A stretch of DNA of 64,000 nt from Furcasterigmium furcatum (Eukaryota > Ascomycota > Sordariomycetes > Glomerellales > Plectosphaerellaceae): NCBI GenBank assembly GCA_001599815.1, contig BCIA01000002.1, forward strand, positions 4,437,626 to 4,501,625. Reading direction: 5' to 3'. This document shows positions 42,404 to 52,539 of this stretch, one piece after another. Position numbers and translations under genes: made by a program. Position 1 is the stretch's first letter; each line of letters begins with the position of its first letter. The notes below the pieces were generated by a model. That model had not been told where the DNA came from and ran no database searches. It saw nothing but the letters and a program-made list of their open reading frames with translations.

Positions 42404-44374
42404 CTACATGATGGCGAAGCAGGAGTCAAAGACCGCATGCATCACCGCCCGGATGTCCACCCGAGATTTGCTCGCGTCCTGCCGCGCCTGGACCTCCTCG
42501 AGCACCTGCGCCGTGATGCTCGCGTTGGTGGCGACCTTTTCCATACGTAAGATCTGCTCCTTGATCCATTCCCTTTCCGCCAGGTCCTGCTCCTCGGAGC
42601 CCAGCATGAGCAGCGGCCACAGCTGGCTGACGGGAAGCGCGGCATCGGGCTCGAGGCTGTCGACCATGAGGCCCGTCAGGTCGCGGATCTGCTTCAGTGC
42701 GTCTGTCGTCTCCTTCGACAGCGGGAGGTGTTTGTAGGCGACGCGATGCAGGTGGACCTTGCTGGCGTGGTAGTTGGAGAGGTATGTCCGGAACGCCCGC
42801 GTGATGGCCATGGCGAGCTGGGGAGACACATGGGGTGCCGTGAGGCGTCCGTCAACGGCGTGGTCCATCAGTGTTGGCCGGTCGTCGTAGAGTCCCCTCA
42901 GGTCCCGGAGGATCTGGGATGCGATCTGCATCACTTCCATCTCGTCCTCCACCGTGCCCCTGGATCGGTGCCACGGGTCAATCTTCGAGATCCTACCCAT
43001 GAAGCTCTGGACCTTCTGGAAGAACACGATTCCGGGCTGGTACAGCACTTGAAACAGGACATCTTCAATGTCCCACTCCTTGACCTCGTCTCGCGCGGTG
43101 TTCGTGCTCTGGCTGTCTCCCCCCGGCGCCTCATCGACGCTCGCAGGAGACGGGTGCACGATGAGAGCCTCGGAGTTGTCGGACAGGAAGAGCCCCTCGC
43201 CACCTGCCGAGACTGTCCGGGCGTCCAGCAGGCGGATCCACGAGAGCAGGCGGACCTCCACCGGCCTGAAGCCGCGCTTGTTTCCCTGCTGGAAGATCTG
43301 GAATGCTCTTTTCAGGTGCTTCAGCGCGCTGTCCATGCGATCCTCGAGGATGTCGACGTAGCTGAGGAAGAAGAGCGCCGCAAGAAGATGCTCTCGCCGG
43401 GCGGTGTGTTCCACGATGGAGCTGACGTCGCCGCCGGTGGCCTCGACCTCGGCCAGGGCGTTTTCGTAGTGATGAGATGGACACACGAGGCCGTGGGATG
43501 CTTCTTGGCGGCACCAGAGGAGGACTGAAAAAGCGAGGATGGCGTTCCGAACCATGGCGGAGGAGTTAGACATTGAGACGAGCATCTGGCGCATGGATGA
43601 CCACCGCTTCTGGGTCTCGACCTCGGCGAGGATTGGGGGAACAACGGTGCGGACGAAGTAGCTGATGAGATCATGGTCCTCGGCCGGATTGGTTTGTACT
43701 GCGGACGAACCGGGATGTCGCGGCATGTGCTGATGAGAGAGTGTGTGAGATGGGTGCGGCCTGGTGGGCAGCGTCGGCCTCGTCTCGGCCGTTGCGTAAA
43801 AGTTCGCATCGGCGCCGAGAGTCGAGAGCGGATGAGGGTGATTCATGTTGGCGTACGGATCCTGAATTCCTCCGTCAGCCTCTGGCTTACCATCGATGCG
43901 TTGAGTACTTACGCTCCAGTCGTTGCCGGTGTCAAAGTCTAGCCGAGGTCGATCAGGGCTGCCTTGACCCCCCATGGCCTCACCGCCAGCATCCCACATG
44001 AAGCTCGCGTAGTCAAAGAGCTGGTCAACCGCTGGGTTCTGTGGCCAGCCGGCCTGGTTCATCGCAGAGCTGGACTGGGACTCTGCGGGCGATGCCTGGG
44101 GTTGTTCCTGGGCGTGACCGAGAGACGGTGGCCCGGTAGCAATAGAGAACTGCCCCGGCTCTGTGCCGACGAACCGCCATTGGGTCGCGGAATAAGGCGG
44201 CCGCCATCGGCACTGGAGGTTGAGACGCTCGCAGTGGGAGCATCGTGGCCGCTGCTCGTCGCATCGGACCTTGCGCCGTCTGCACGTCAGGCACCCGTTC
44301 TTGGACCGCGCGGGCCTTGGAGCGTGTGCCGACGGTGGCTCCAGCTGGTTGCTTGTCGATCTCGGCGTGTTCAT
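42404..44374 (-). CDS. Zn(II)2Cys6 transcription factor
   Basis: Two exons (43913-44374 and 42404-43861) give about 639 residues. The binuclear zinc motif is at about residues 28-54 (GCLTCRRRKVRCDEQRPRCS, then HCERLNLQCRW), followed by a Pro/Gln/Ser-rich linker. The C-terminal two thirds resemble the regulatory domain of the Acr-2/Pro1-like group (LISYFVRTVVPPILAEVETQ, MVRNAILAFSVLLW, HLLAALFFLSYVDILEDRMD, VRLLSWIRLLDARTV, VAYKHLPLSKETTDAL). The 51-nt intron has GTAAGT, a CTGAC branch site and CAG, is divisible by three and has no stop, so retention would add 17 residues. The start is the Met before NTPRST; the frame is open upstream but unlike the family. It is divergent from the flavoprotein hydroxylase. 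Confidence 0.88.
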   Translation of the reverse strand: MNTPRSTSNQLEPPSAHAPRPARSKNGCLTCRRRKVRCDEQRPRCSHCERLNLQCRWRPPYSATQWRFVGTEPGQFSIATGPPSLGHAQEQPQASPAESQSSSAMNQAGWPQNPAVDQLFDYASFMWDAGGEAMGGQGSPDRPRLDFDTGNDWSVSTQRIDGKPEADGGIQDPYANMNHPHPLSTLGADANFYATAETRPTLPTRPHPSHTLSHQHMPRHPGSSAVQTNPAEDHDLISYFVRTVVPPILAEVETQKRWSSMRQMLVSMSNSSAMVRNAILAFSVLLWCRQEASHGLVCPSHHYENALAEVEATGGDVSSIVEHTARREHLLAALFFLSYVDILEDRMDSALKHLKRAFQIFQQGNKRGFRPVEVRLLSWIRLLDARTVSAGGEGLFLSDNSEALIVHPSPASVDEAPGGDSQSTNTARDEVKEWDIEDVLFQVLYQPGIVFFQKVQSFMGRISKIDPWHRSRGTVEDEMEVMQIASQILRDLRGLYDDRPTLMDHAVDGRLTAPHVSPQLAMAITRAFRTYLSNYHASKVHLHRVAYKHLPLSKETTDALKQIRDLTGLMVDSLEPDAALPVSQLWPLLMLGSEEQDLAEREWIKEQILRMEKVATNASITAQVLEEVQARQDASKSRVDIRAVMHAVFDSCFAIM

Positions 44375-45298
44375 GTCCCGGGCGTATGGTAGATTGTGGC
44401 ATGAAGATTTGCAGCAGAGCCGAGTCAGTGTTGGGGAGAAAGATTTCCAGACCATTTCTGGGTGAAGGCTCAGGTGAGAAGCGGCCGATGCGGGGGTCGA
44501 GCTCCACAATCGATGGAGTCCCCAGCGTGCGGAGAACCCTGCCGGTCCTGTGAACCCCTTTCGCCCCCTTTCGCCCCTGAAAACGTCCTCTGAGGGCATC
44601 ATGAGGTTGTTGCTCAAGACCGAAAACAATCTGCCGTAAGAAAACCGTGGCCTGGCCTGGCCTGGCCTACCTATGGAGAAGCAGAAGCTCAAGGGAACCA
44701 TGCGGAACCCTCACATCGTCTTCCATGACAGAGACGATATGTGCGCGTATATGTGCAGCCCAGATCAGTAGGTGTGGGATGAAATGGAAGTAACATGGGC
44801 CTTGCCGCTGCAGTCGATGGCATGAACGGTGAGTGGTGAATGTGCGTTGCCAATGGAGTGAAATGAAGGCAAAATTGGGCCGAGCTGGACCTGAGTCTGG
44901 TACTCCCCCAAGCGCTTCGACGAAAGTTGCCTCTTTGGGAAAGATCTAGAATACACTACTCCTCGTTGAGTCCGTGAGATGCAGTCCCGTCCCTGCAATG
45001 CAGTCCAACGTAAGCACTGCAGCTGACATCTTGGCGGCACTTTATGGAGATGGTTCGGCGCGTCTTTGAAGGATGGCCCCCGTGACATTGTTTCGCGCAG
45101 CCATCTCACTTGATTTTGGTAGATATATATTCGATCCATGCCAGACCAAACAAGGCTCAAGTCAACACCAGACCGCACCCCCTGAGTCCAGGATCCATTA
45201 AGTTCAGTACCCCTCATCAGTTGCCCGTCTTTTTCCATGATCAAGCTGGCACCCCCTTCCTGATCCTGAATCAGTCACTCCCCTAGAGCGCTGCCGCA
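44375..45298. promoter_or_regulatory. Divergent promoter, Zn2Cys6 regulator / flavoprotein hydroxylase
   Basis: 924 bases between outward-facing genes. A TGGCC tandem run (four copies) lies near 44648-44668. I cannot assign an operator. Confidence 0.45.
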
Positions 45299-47356
45299 AT
45301 GAGTCCTCACAGCACACTTGGAGAGACCCCATCGGGCTCACAACAGCAGCAAACAGCGAGCCTGCCCCTCAGGGAAGACGGTACAGTCCAAACTGAATTC
45401 CTTGTTGTCGGCTGCGGGCCTGCTGGGGCGTCTCTGGCTTGCTTTCTGGCCTCGCATGGTAGGCACATCCAACAGACTGACCCTGTTTTCCTCGCCCCGA
45501 ATGCTAAGAATCCTCCAGGCCTCACGGGAGTCATGATTGGGGCTGCAGCAGGCACATCCAACACCCCGCGCGCTCACATCACCAATATGGCCGCACTAGA
45601 ATGCCTGAGGGACCTGGGTCTTGACCGAGACGTGGCCCGGGTCTACACCAAGAGCGACTACATGGTCCATACAAGGTGGTGCCATGGCATGGCCGGCGAA
45701 GAGTACGCCCGGCTGTACGCCTGGGGCAACGACCCCCGTCGAGTGGTAGACAGACACCCCCCACCTGCCGTGCCGCTGCGTAGAACCTCTTACTAATCTC
45801 TGAGAACCTCAGGGCGACTACAAGACTGCAAGTCCATGTGAGCACGCGGACGTTCCTCAGACCTTGCTCGAGCCGATCCTTATTCGTTATGCGACCAACA
45901 ACGGCTTCAAAGTCCGATTCAACACCACACTGTTGTCCTTCGCCCAGGATGCCGAAACCGGGCAAGTGACGGCGAGGGTCCGAGACAACATTTCCGGTCT
46001 AGAATACAACATATTGACCAGGTACCTCTTCGGAGCGGACGGCGCACAAAGCCAGGTGATCAAACAGCTTGACATGCCTCTGATTCGCAAGCCCGGCGGA
46101 GGGCTAGCCATCAACGTACTTGTCAAGGTGGACCTTTCGCACTTGATGGACGCTCGCAGGGGGAACATGCATTGGATCATGCAGCCTGATCGAGAGCATC
46201 CGGAGTTTGGCTGGTTGGGAGTCGTGAGGATGGTCAAGCCTTGGGATGAATGGCTTTTCTCTTTCCTCCCAACTCGCGACTGGGATCACAACATCCCGGT
46301 GTCGACGGAGGAGTACCAGAGCCGCATCCGCGACTTCATCGGGGACGACACTCCGGCCGAGATCCTCAATATCTCCAAATGGTTCATCAATGAGATCGTG
46401 GCTGAGGACTACTCGCACGGCAGCACAATGTAAGTTGAGCTCTCAAATACCCCCTCCCGGGGGAGGCCACGACTGACCATAAACCCGACTGTGATAGTCA
46501 CTGCCTGGGAGACGCGGTGCACCGTCACCCACCCACGAATGGCCTGGGCTCAAACACCTGCATTCAGGATGCTTTCAATCTCGCCTGGAAAGTCGCCTAC
46601 GTCCATCGAGGGATTGCCCCTGCCTCGCTGCTCAACACCTACTCAGCGGAGCGGCAGCCGGTGGGACATGCAATTGTCACGCGTGCCAATGAATCCTTCC
46701 GCGACCACTTCCACATATGGGACGCCATGGGTGTCCTCCCGCCCGACGTTGAAGGCCGCAGGAAGGTCGTCCAGCAGCTTGAGATGCCGACCCCTGAAGG
46801 GGAAAGCCAGCGACGACGGCTCCGGGATGCCATCACCCAGACTTCACACGAGTTCCACAGCCTGGGCACAGAAATGGGCCAGAGATATACGGGCCCCGGA
46901 ATCTACGATGCCGACGAGCCCGAGCCGTACACGCCCCAAGGCCGGGCTGCCGAGGATCCAGTCCTATACTACGAGCCCAGCACGTACCCGGGGTGCAGAC
47001 TGCCTCATGTGTGGCTCAACACCAGCGTCCCGTCCAAGCCCGTGTCGACCATCGACCTGGCTGGCCGGACCCGGTTCTCGCTCTTCACGGGCATCGGCGG
47101 CGGCGCGTGGCTGGAGGCCGCCGAGCGTGTCCACCAAGATCTCGGTGTCACTATCAAGGTGCACTCGATTGGCTTCCGCCAGGAGTGGGAGGACTTTTAT
47201 TTCGACTGGTCGCGTGTGCGCGGCGTGGAAGACACTGGTGCCGTTCTCGTGCGCCCTGACCGCTTCGTTGCCTGGCGAGGTTGCCGTGCCCTCGAAAGCG
47301 CGGATGCGTGCTCGGCAAAGCTGACCGCGGTCATGAGGTCGATCTTGGGGTGGTAG
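45299..47356 (+). CDS. Phenol-hydroxylase-type FAD monooxygenase
   Basis: Four exons (45299-45458, 45519-45745, 45813-46429, 46498-47356) give 620 residues, the usual size for phenol 2-monooxygenase/2,4-dichlorophenol 6-monooxygenase relatives. Motifs: FLVVGCGPAGASLACFLASH for the FAD fold, TPRAHITNMAALECLRDLGL, the DG motif in LFGADGAQSQVIKQ, and CLGDAVHRHPPTNGLGSNT for the ribityl site. The C-terminal 150 residues form the extra thioredoxin-like domain of this group (SLFTGIGGGAWLEAA, VLVRPDRFVAWR). It probably hydroxylates an aromatic ring with NADPH and O2; substrate unknown. Divergent from a Zn2Cys6 regulator and upstream of a P450 in the same direction. Confidence 0.92.
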
Positions 47357-48151
47357 AACCGGTAATCGGGGGTCGCAGAACCAACGGCCGTTCTCGGAAC
47401 GGCCTCCTGAACTGACAGGCTTCAGATCGAGTCTTGTACAGTTGAGATGACCTCTCTCTCAACTTCAGGAAGTCGAGATGACCGCTTGTTGAGCTGGATG
47501 TAATTCCAAGGAGGGCTTGATTGACTTGGAGCAGTTCTAATACACGCCTGTCTGGATCGTAAATTCACCGAACCGGTCATGTATTGTGCGACCCTCATGT
47601 CTACTTGTCTTACCATACATGGGAATCATCGGTCTAAACTCACAACTCAGCTCTCAGTTATCTCCAGCGATCATGCTGATCATACTCCCCATACTTCATG
47701 ATTCTTGCCGTTGCTGAAATGGCGTCAGCACCACCAACGCTCGGCTCGTGCTCATCTGACGGTCAGACTGTTAGCCTTTTGGCCGGTCTCACGTCAAACT
47801 CGACGGACCCTGAATCGAAGACACTTGCCCAAATGCCGCTGGACACTAACACGCGGATGCCGAGATGGTTGCACGCCATGACGAATGACAACGTCTCGTG
47901 CTGGGCGACGTTGGCTAGAGATCTGCCCGGTGAGCGGGATAATATGGTGGCCGGTGCTTGAACGAACGGTGGGTGGCGCATGATCCTCGGGCCATCTTGT
48001 TGCCGTTGTGTTGGGCTTGGACGTTGAAATCAGGCTTAAAAGGATCTAGTTCCGTCCTTCCTCGCCGTCCTTGAGAACCATCCGCATACCGTGGCTCAGA
48101 GATACTGCATAGGCGCCCATCCTCCAAGACCTTCTTTGCCCTGAAGTTACC
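47357..48151. other. Intergenic, P450 promoter side
   Basis: 795 bases between two co-directional genes. Short open frames near 47698-47961 lack family features. No gene seen. Confidence 0.4.
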
Positions 48152-49968
48152 ATGATTTCTTCATTCCAAGACATATCTTGGGTTGCTTCGCAATACAAAT
48201 GGCCACATCTTCATGAATTACCAGTGGCTTATGCATATCTCTTGGTTTTGGCCGGCCTCCTCATCTACTCACGATCTGAGAAGTACCCATGGATTCCCCA
48301 GCTGAACTCGCGGAAGACCTGGGACATCTTCAACCGTCAACGCGTTGACAACTACATGAAGAACAGCTGCCAAATCCTCGAAGATGCGACAAGAGAGTAC
48401 CCTGGCCAGCCGTTCCGATACTACACCGACCTTGGGAATATGCTCGTCGTTCCTCCTCAGTATATTGAGGAGATGAAGGGAGACCATCGACTAGACTTCA
48501 TGCAGCCGGTTCAACAGGTAGGAATGAAGTGTGCTCTTCGGGTACCGGGCTTGGCTAACATCCATGCAACTTGACAGGACCTGCTTTCCTTTGTCCCGGG
48601 ATTCGAGCCTTTCCAAGTGGTGCCTGGCCTTGTCAAGGTGATAACGAAGCACCTCACCAAGACTCTCAGTAAGTCTCACCATAAGCTTACACATTGTCTC
48701 GTGCTTCAAATCACGGACTGATCTGATCCTGCATATTGTGCAGCAAGGCTCACCAGGCCTATCTCGGAAGAGGCAACCGTCGCTCTCAAGCATCAACTAG
48801 GGGACTCTCCAGGTAAGCCAGTCGAGGCCAGAGCCCAGCCAACACAGCTTGGATACAACTGACGGCACTCAGATTGGCATCAAATCAAAGTCTCCGAGAG
48901 CATCATTCGCGTCGTGTCCCGAATGTCATCGCGCGTGTTCATGGGGGAGGATCTCTGCGCAGACGACGACTGGAACAAGGCCGCCGGTGACTACACCGTA
49001 GCCGCGTTCACCCTCGTCAGCGAGCTGCGCAGATACTCCAGCTGGGCGCTGTCAATCATTCACTGGTTCCACCCCGCTTGTCGAGACCTCCGCAGGAAGC
49101 TTGACAAAGCCCGGGAGGCGCTCGCGCCGCATATCGAGCGTCGACAGAGGATCAAGATGCAGAAGCTGGCGCGTGGGGAGCCGTCTCCGTTCGACGACTC
49201 AATCGAGTGGTTCGAGGACGAGTTCCAGGCTGACTACGACCCGGCAATCTCGCAGATCACGCTGTCTGTGGTTGCGATTCACACCACCACCGATCTGTTG
49301 CGGCAGACCATGATCGACATTGCTCAACACCCCGAGCTTTTTTCAGATCTCAGAGAGGAAGCGATTCGGGTCGTAGGCACGGACGGGTTGAAGAAGGCAT
49401 CGTTGTACAACTTGAAGTTGATGGACAGTGTGGTGAAGGAGTCACAGCGACTGAAACCCATCGGGCTTGGTACGTGTTCTTGCCGCTCACAAGATCTCCC
49501 GAAGAAGTCCCCAAGCTCACGATTCTAGGCCTCTTCCGGCGCAAGGCCATGGAAGATGTCACACTCAGCAACGGCTTCGTCGTCAAGAAGGGCACAGATG
49601 TCATCGGCAACAGCACGACCATGTGGAGCGACACGTCGATCTACGGGAACCCTCGAGAGTATGACGGCTACCGGTTCATGAGGATGAGAGACGACCCCAG
49701 CCAAAACAAGATGGCTCACCTCGTGAGCACGAGTACCAGCCACATTGGGTTCGGCCACGGCATACATTCTTGCCCTGGACGCTTCTTCGCGGCCAACGAG
49801 ATCAAGATCGCCCTTCTCCATCTGGTGCTCAAGTATGACTGGAAGCTGCCGGAGGGGGCTGACCCTAAGCCAATACACCGGGGCTTGGGTCTGGTAGGGG
49901 ACCCCGAGAGCACATTGCTTGTGAGGAGGCGAGTGGAGGAGATTGATCTGGAGTCTTTGAATGGTTGA
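48152..49968 (+). CDS. Cytochrome P450, fungal ent-kaurene-oxidase-like group
   Basis: Five exons (48152-48517, 48578-48668, 48744-48812, 48873-49469, 49529-49968) give 520 residues. An N-terminal membrane anchor (VAYAYLLVLAGLLIYS) is followed by PYN-like PGQPFRYYTDLGNML. The I helix has VVAIHTTTDLLRQTM, the K helix ExxR is VKESQRLKP, and the heme loop is FGHGIHSCPGRFFAANEIK with the Cys ligand. FGxGxHxCPGRFFAxxEIK is typical of fungal CYP503/CYP68-type enzymes, which oxidise terpenoids and other lipophilic metabolites in the endoplasmic reticulum. No terpene synthase or polyketide synthase lies nearby, so its substrate is open. Confidence 0.92.
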
Positions 49969-50729
49969 GCTGTTGTAACTTGAAATTCGGAGGGTTGCGC
50001 CTGTGTACCAATACCTGAAATATGCGGACTTCCAGCTGTGGAAATCTGCTTCTCGGCCGCCAAGAGGTACATGTAAGCCAGATAGTACGTGTATTATGCG
50101 AACATTTATAGATCAACTGCTGTCGCCGGAGCTTGAAGTTGACGGGCAAGACATATGAACACTCCTCAGACAAAGCCGGGCACATCCGCGGGGTGCATCA
50201 TGCAACGACTACGTGCCGTAATTGCACCAACATTCTCCGAGAGACTTGATTGCCTTTAATGCATGGAGAGGACGGCTTGCTCGCCGAATTAGGCAGGCAG
50301 GTGTGTCTCGGACAGAGTGCCGCGGGGTAGAAACGGCCGGTTTTCCTCTTTCGAGAAAAACGGCCGTCGCAGTCCGGGTTCATATCGCAAAATACCACGG
50401 TAGCATTGACCTTTGATAGAGGGACTTGGTTCGGAAACTTGTCGGTAAATAAGTTGATTCGAGCGGCACATGGCCCCGCGCGGGCGTTATCCCTGGACTC
50501 TGGCCGCTGGCTTGAGGTCGCTGGCATTGCCATCTGGCCATCATGCCGAAGTATACCTGTAATATCACGGAGCTATAGCCAAGGGTCTCAAGAAACATCC
50601 ACCGCGAAATAGCATCTATAAGACTATAAAGGTAGGGAAAACCCTCGTCTGGATGCTCCCCATCACCGTCCGTCTGGCTGCCTCACCGCCGCATCCCTAT
50701 CATACTTGAGTCCTTGGCCCTCCTGAATC
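49969..50729. other. Upstream region of the small secreted HExxH protein
   Basis: 761 bases with no gene seen. A TATA-like site is listed separately. Confidence 0.4.
50625..50630 (+). promoter_or_regulatory. TATA-like element TATAAA
   Basis: TATAAA in the context GACTATAAAGG, 105 bases before the ATG of the secreted protein gene and followed by pyrimidine-rich CATCACCGTC tracts. Confidence 0.45.
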
Positions 50730-51263
50730 ATGCGCCTTTACCTGCTCACTTTCTGGCTCTATGCCGCCCTCGCCTCGGCGGCCATCAACTGGCAGCTGCA
50801 GAGAGTTTCCAATCCTTCCCCGGACCAGGCCGATGCCTACAACCGGATCCAGAACGCCATGAACCTAGCGGTCGCTCGGTACAACAGGCTGGCGTTCCGC
50901 ACGAACAAGTTCGTCACGGTCCAGTACGTGCCGGGCGTGCCCACGGCCGACGGGAACTTCAACGGCAACATCCGCTTCGGCTCGAACCGCTCGTACATGA
51001 ACGAGCGGACCGCGCTCCACGAGATCTCCCACACGCTCGGCATCGGCCAGACCCAGAGCTTCAACAACCGCTGCTCTGCGAACAACTGGCCCTCGGCCAC
51101 GAGGCTTCTCCAGTCGTGGGACGGCTCGTCGGCCAGGATCAACTGCGGCGGGGGGCACATCTGGCCGTACGGGCTCAACTACGACAATGAGATGAGCGAG
51201 ACCAACGCGAACCGGCACTGCCAGCTGATCGATGCCATGCTGGCCGACGGACTTGCCAACTGA
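50730..51263 (+). CDS. Small secreted putative zinc metallopeptidase (HExxH)
   Basis: A 177-residue intronless protein with a signal peptide (MRLYLLTFWLYAALASA, cleavage near ASA/AIN). Residues 95-105 read ALHEISHTLGIG, the HExxH zinc motif with the glycine that follows in metzincin-type sites (HExxHxxG). The classical third ligand, His in HExxHxxGxxH, is replaced by Gln (GIGQTQSF), so a third ligand must come from elsewhere or the site is altered. Four cysteines are visible (RCSAN, INCGG, RHCQL and one in the core), consistent with disulfides. The C-terminal GGHIWPYGLNYDNEMSE is probably part of the fold. Peptidase activity is inferred from the motif only. Confidence 0.78.
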   Translation: MRLYLLTFWLYAALASAAINWQLQRVSNPSPDQADAYNRIQNAMNLAVARYNRLAFRTNKFVTVQYVPGVPTADGNFNGNIRFGSNRSYMNERTALHEISHTLGIGQTQSFNNRCSANNWPSATRLLQSWDGSSARINCGGGHIWPYGLNYDNEMSETNANRHCQLIDAMLADGLAN

Positions 51264-51386
51264 TTCCGGTCGGACGGGGATGAGAAGAACAATGATGGCA
51301 TGAAGGCTACCGTAGAACAGAGCTTCTAATGGATTTGATAAATGCCCTCCCCCTGAAAACCGACCAGCCCCGTGACACCCTCGACC
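51264..51386. other. Convergent spacer
   Basis: Short spacer between the secreted protein and the minus-strand F-box gene; nothing seen. Confidence 0.4.
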
Positions 51387-52059
51387 TCAAGCCCGATCCA
51401 AAAGCAAATACCCATGGCTGGCGAGCCGGGCATCGAACCAGCATTCGGGGCATTTGCGTTCGACGTCCGACGGCTGGCACCAAGATTCGACCACAGCGTC
51501 ATAGTCTCTGAACAAACTCGCGGCACGCGGGTCAAACTTCAAGAAACATCTGACGTAGTGCAGTTTCAAAATCTCCCAAAATTCTTTCCAATATGGTCTG
51601 ATCCGTTGGCATGTGCGGCACAGCGCCTTGAGCCCGATGACTGGCGTGAAGTCCATGAAGTTGGCTTGGCGTATTGGCCTGCAGCAATCGAGCTTTCGAC
51701 CAGGGTGCTACCTCGTCGCACAGGATATGGCGGGGAGTACCGTCACGGAAATTTCGAGCAAACGCTTGCAGGTGAGCGCCAGATACAACCGGTTCAAGCC
51801 GTGGGCCTCTTTGAAAACCTTGAGCAGGACCTCGCCCGGCAGAGTCGGGAATCGTGATTGCTGGGGAGCAGGCGGCGGCGTGTTGAGGATCTGCCGCTCA
51901 GGTCAGTGTCGAAGATCAAGGAAGCAGGGCCTTTGCAGACAGATCCAGCTTTGCGGCACCTACATTTGGTGGGATGACAAACGGGCCATATCGTCTGGTG
52001 ACATGAAGCGTACGACAATGTTTGCGGTTATCTACCGGTGGAGGAGGGAACTCCAACAT
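51387..52059 (-). pseudogene. F-box protein gene interrupted by an in-frame TAG
   Basis: Reading the minus strand, exon 1 (51964-52059) starts MLEFPPPPVDNRKHCRTLHV and ends FVIPPN at a GTAGGT donor; exon 2 (51387-51890) begins ILNTPPPAPQQSRF after a CTGACC branch site and CAG. An F-box follows: FPTLPGEVLLKVFKEAHGL, NRLYLALTCKRLLEI. At 51708-51710 a TAG ends the frame (residue 93), yet the same frame continues with coding quality to 51387: LCRTCQRIRPYWKEFWEIL, YDAVVESWCQPSDVERKCPE and CWFDARLASHGYLLLDRA, a Cys-containing ending I associate with fungal F-box proteins. A 33- or 39-nt intron ending at the TAG would be too short. I call it a broken or readthrough gene. Upstream, the frame is open to 52311 without family resemblance. 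Confidence 0.65.
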
Positions 52060-52539
52060 TGTCTCGTCTAATGGATGAGTGAGGACCCGGTGTCCGTTGA
52101 ATAACACTTCCGAGGAACTGTGCAGGCGGTGTTTTCTGTGTTTACTGGTATCGGTTGGCGCGAATTGGAATCCTAACGGATGAAGTATTGTGCCCCAAAA
52201 CCAAGAAATACGAACGGCGGAGTGGAAGTCGGCAAAGAAGCCGCAAAGAGTCGTTGCGAGCCCTTCGCCCCCACCACGAGACCAGCCAGCTTCTTGCGCG
52301 GCAGTCACCACCTAAGGTACCTACATGCCATCTGCAGTTCTGCGGATGACAGGGCAGCCGTAGTCGGATGCTGTTGCGGCGGCGCAGACTGACTCCGGCA
52401 CCGTGAGTCGAACGTGCCATCAGGGCGCAAGGAATCCAGATCACCTACTACGTCAACTACGTGGTAATATACATGTCATGTCAAATTAACAACGCTGCAC
52501 CCCGATGAGTTCTCATGCTACACACCTGCTCCCTCCCGC
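52060..52539. other. Spacer with F-box gene upstream region and CAB5 3' flank
   Basis: 480 bases between two minus-strand genes. The frame preceding the F-box Met (NGHRVLTHPLDET) is open and might be part of that gene; nothing else seen. Confidence 0.35.

Noticed and set aside
51387..51656. Separate 89-residue gene starting at MDFTPVIGL
   Set aside because: The frame upstream of that Met stays coding through a single TAG into an F-box, so it is better read as the 3' part of one broken gene.
26631..51710. Reassignment of TAG to a sense codon to explain the interrupted genes
   Set aside because: TAG ends clearly complete genes here (the FAD monooxygenase at 10881, NDUFAF3 at 56009 and the regulator at 42404), so it is a normal stop.
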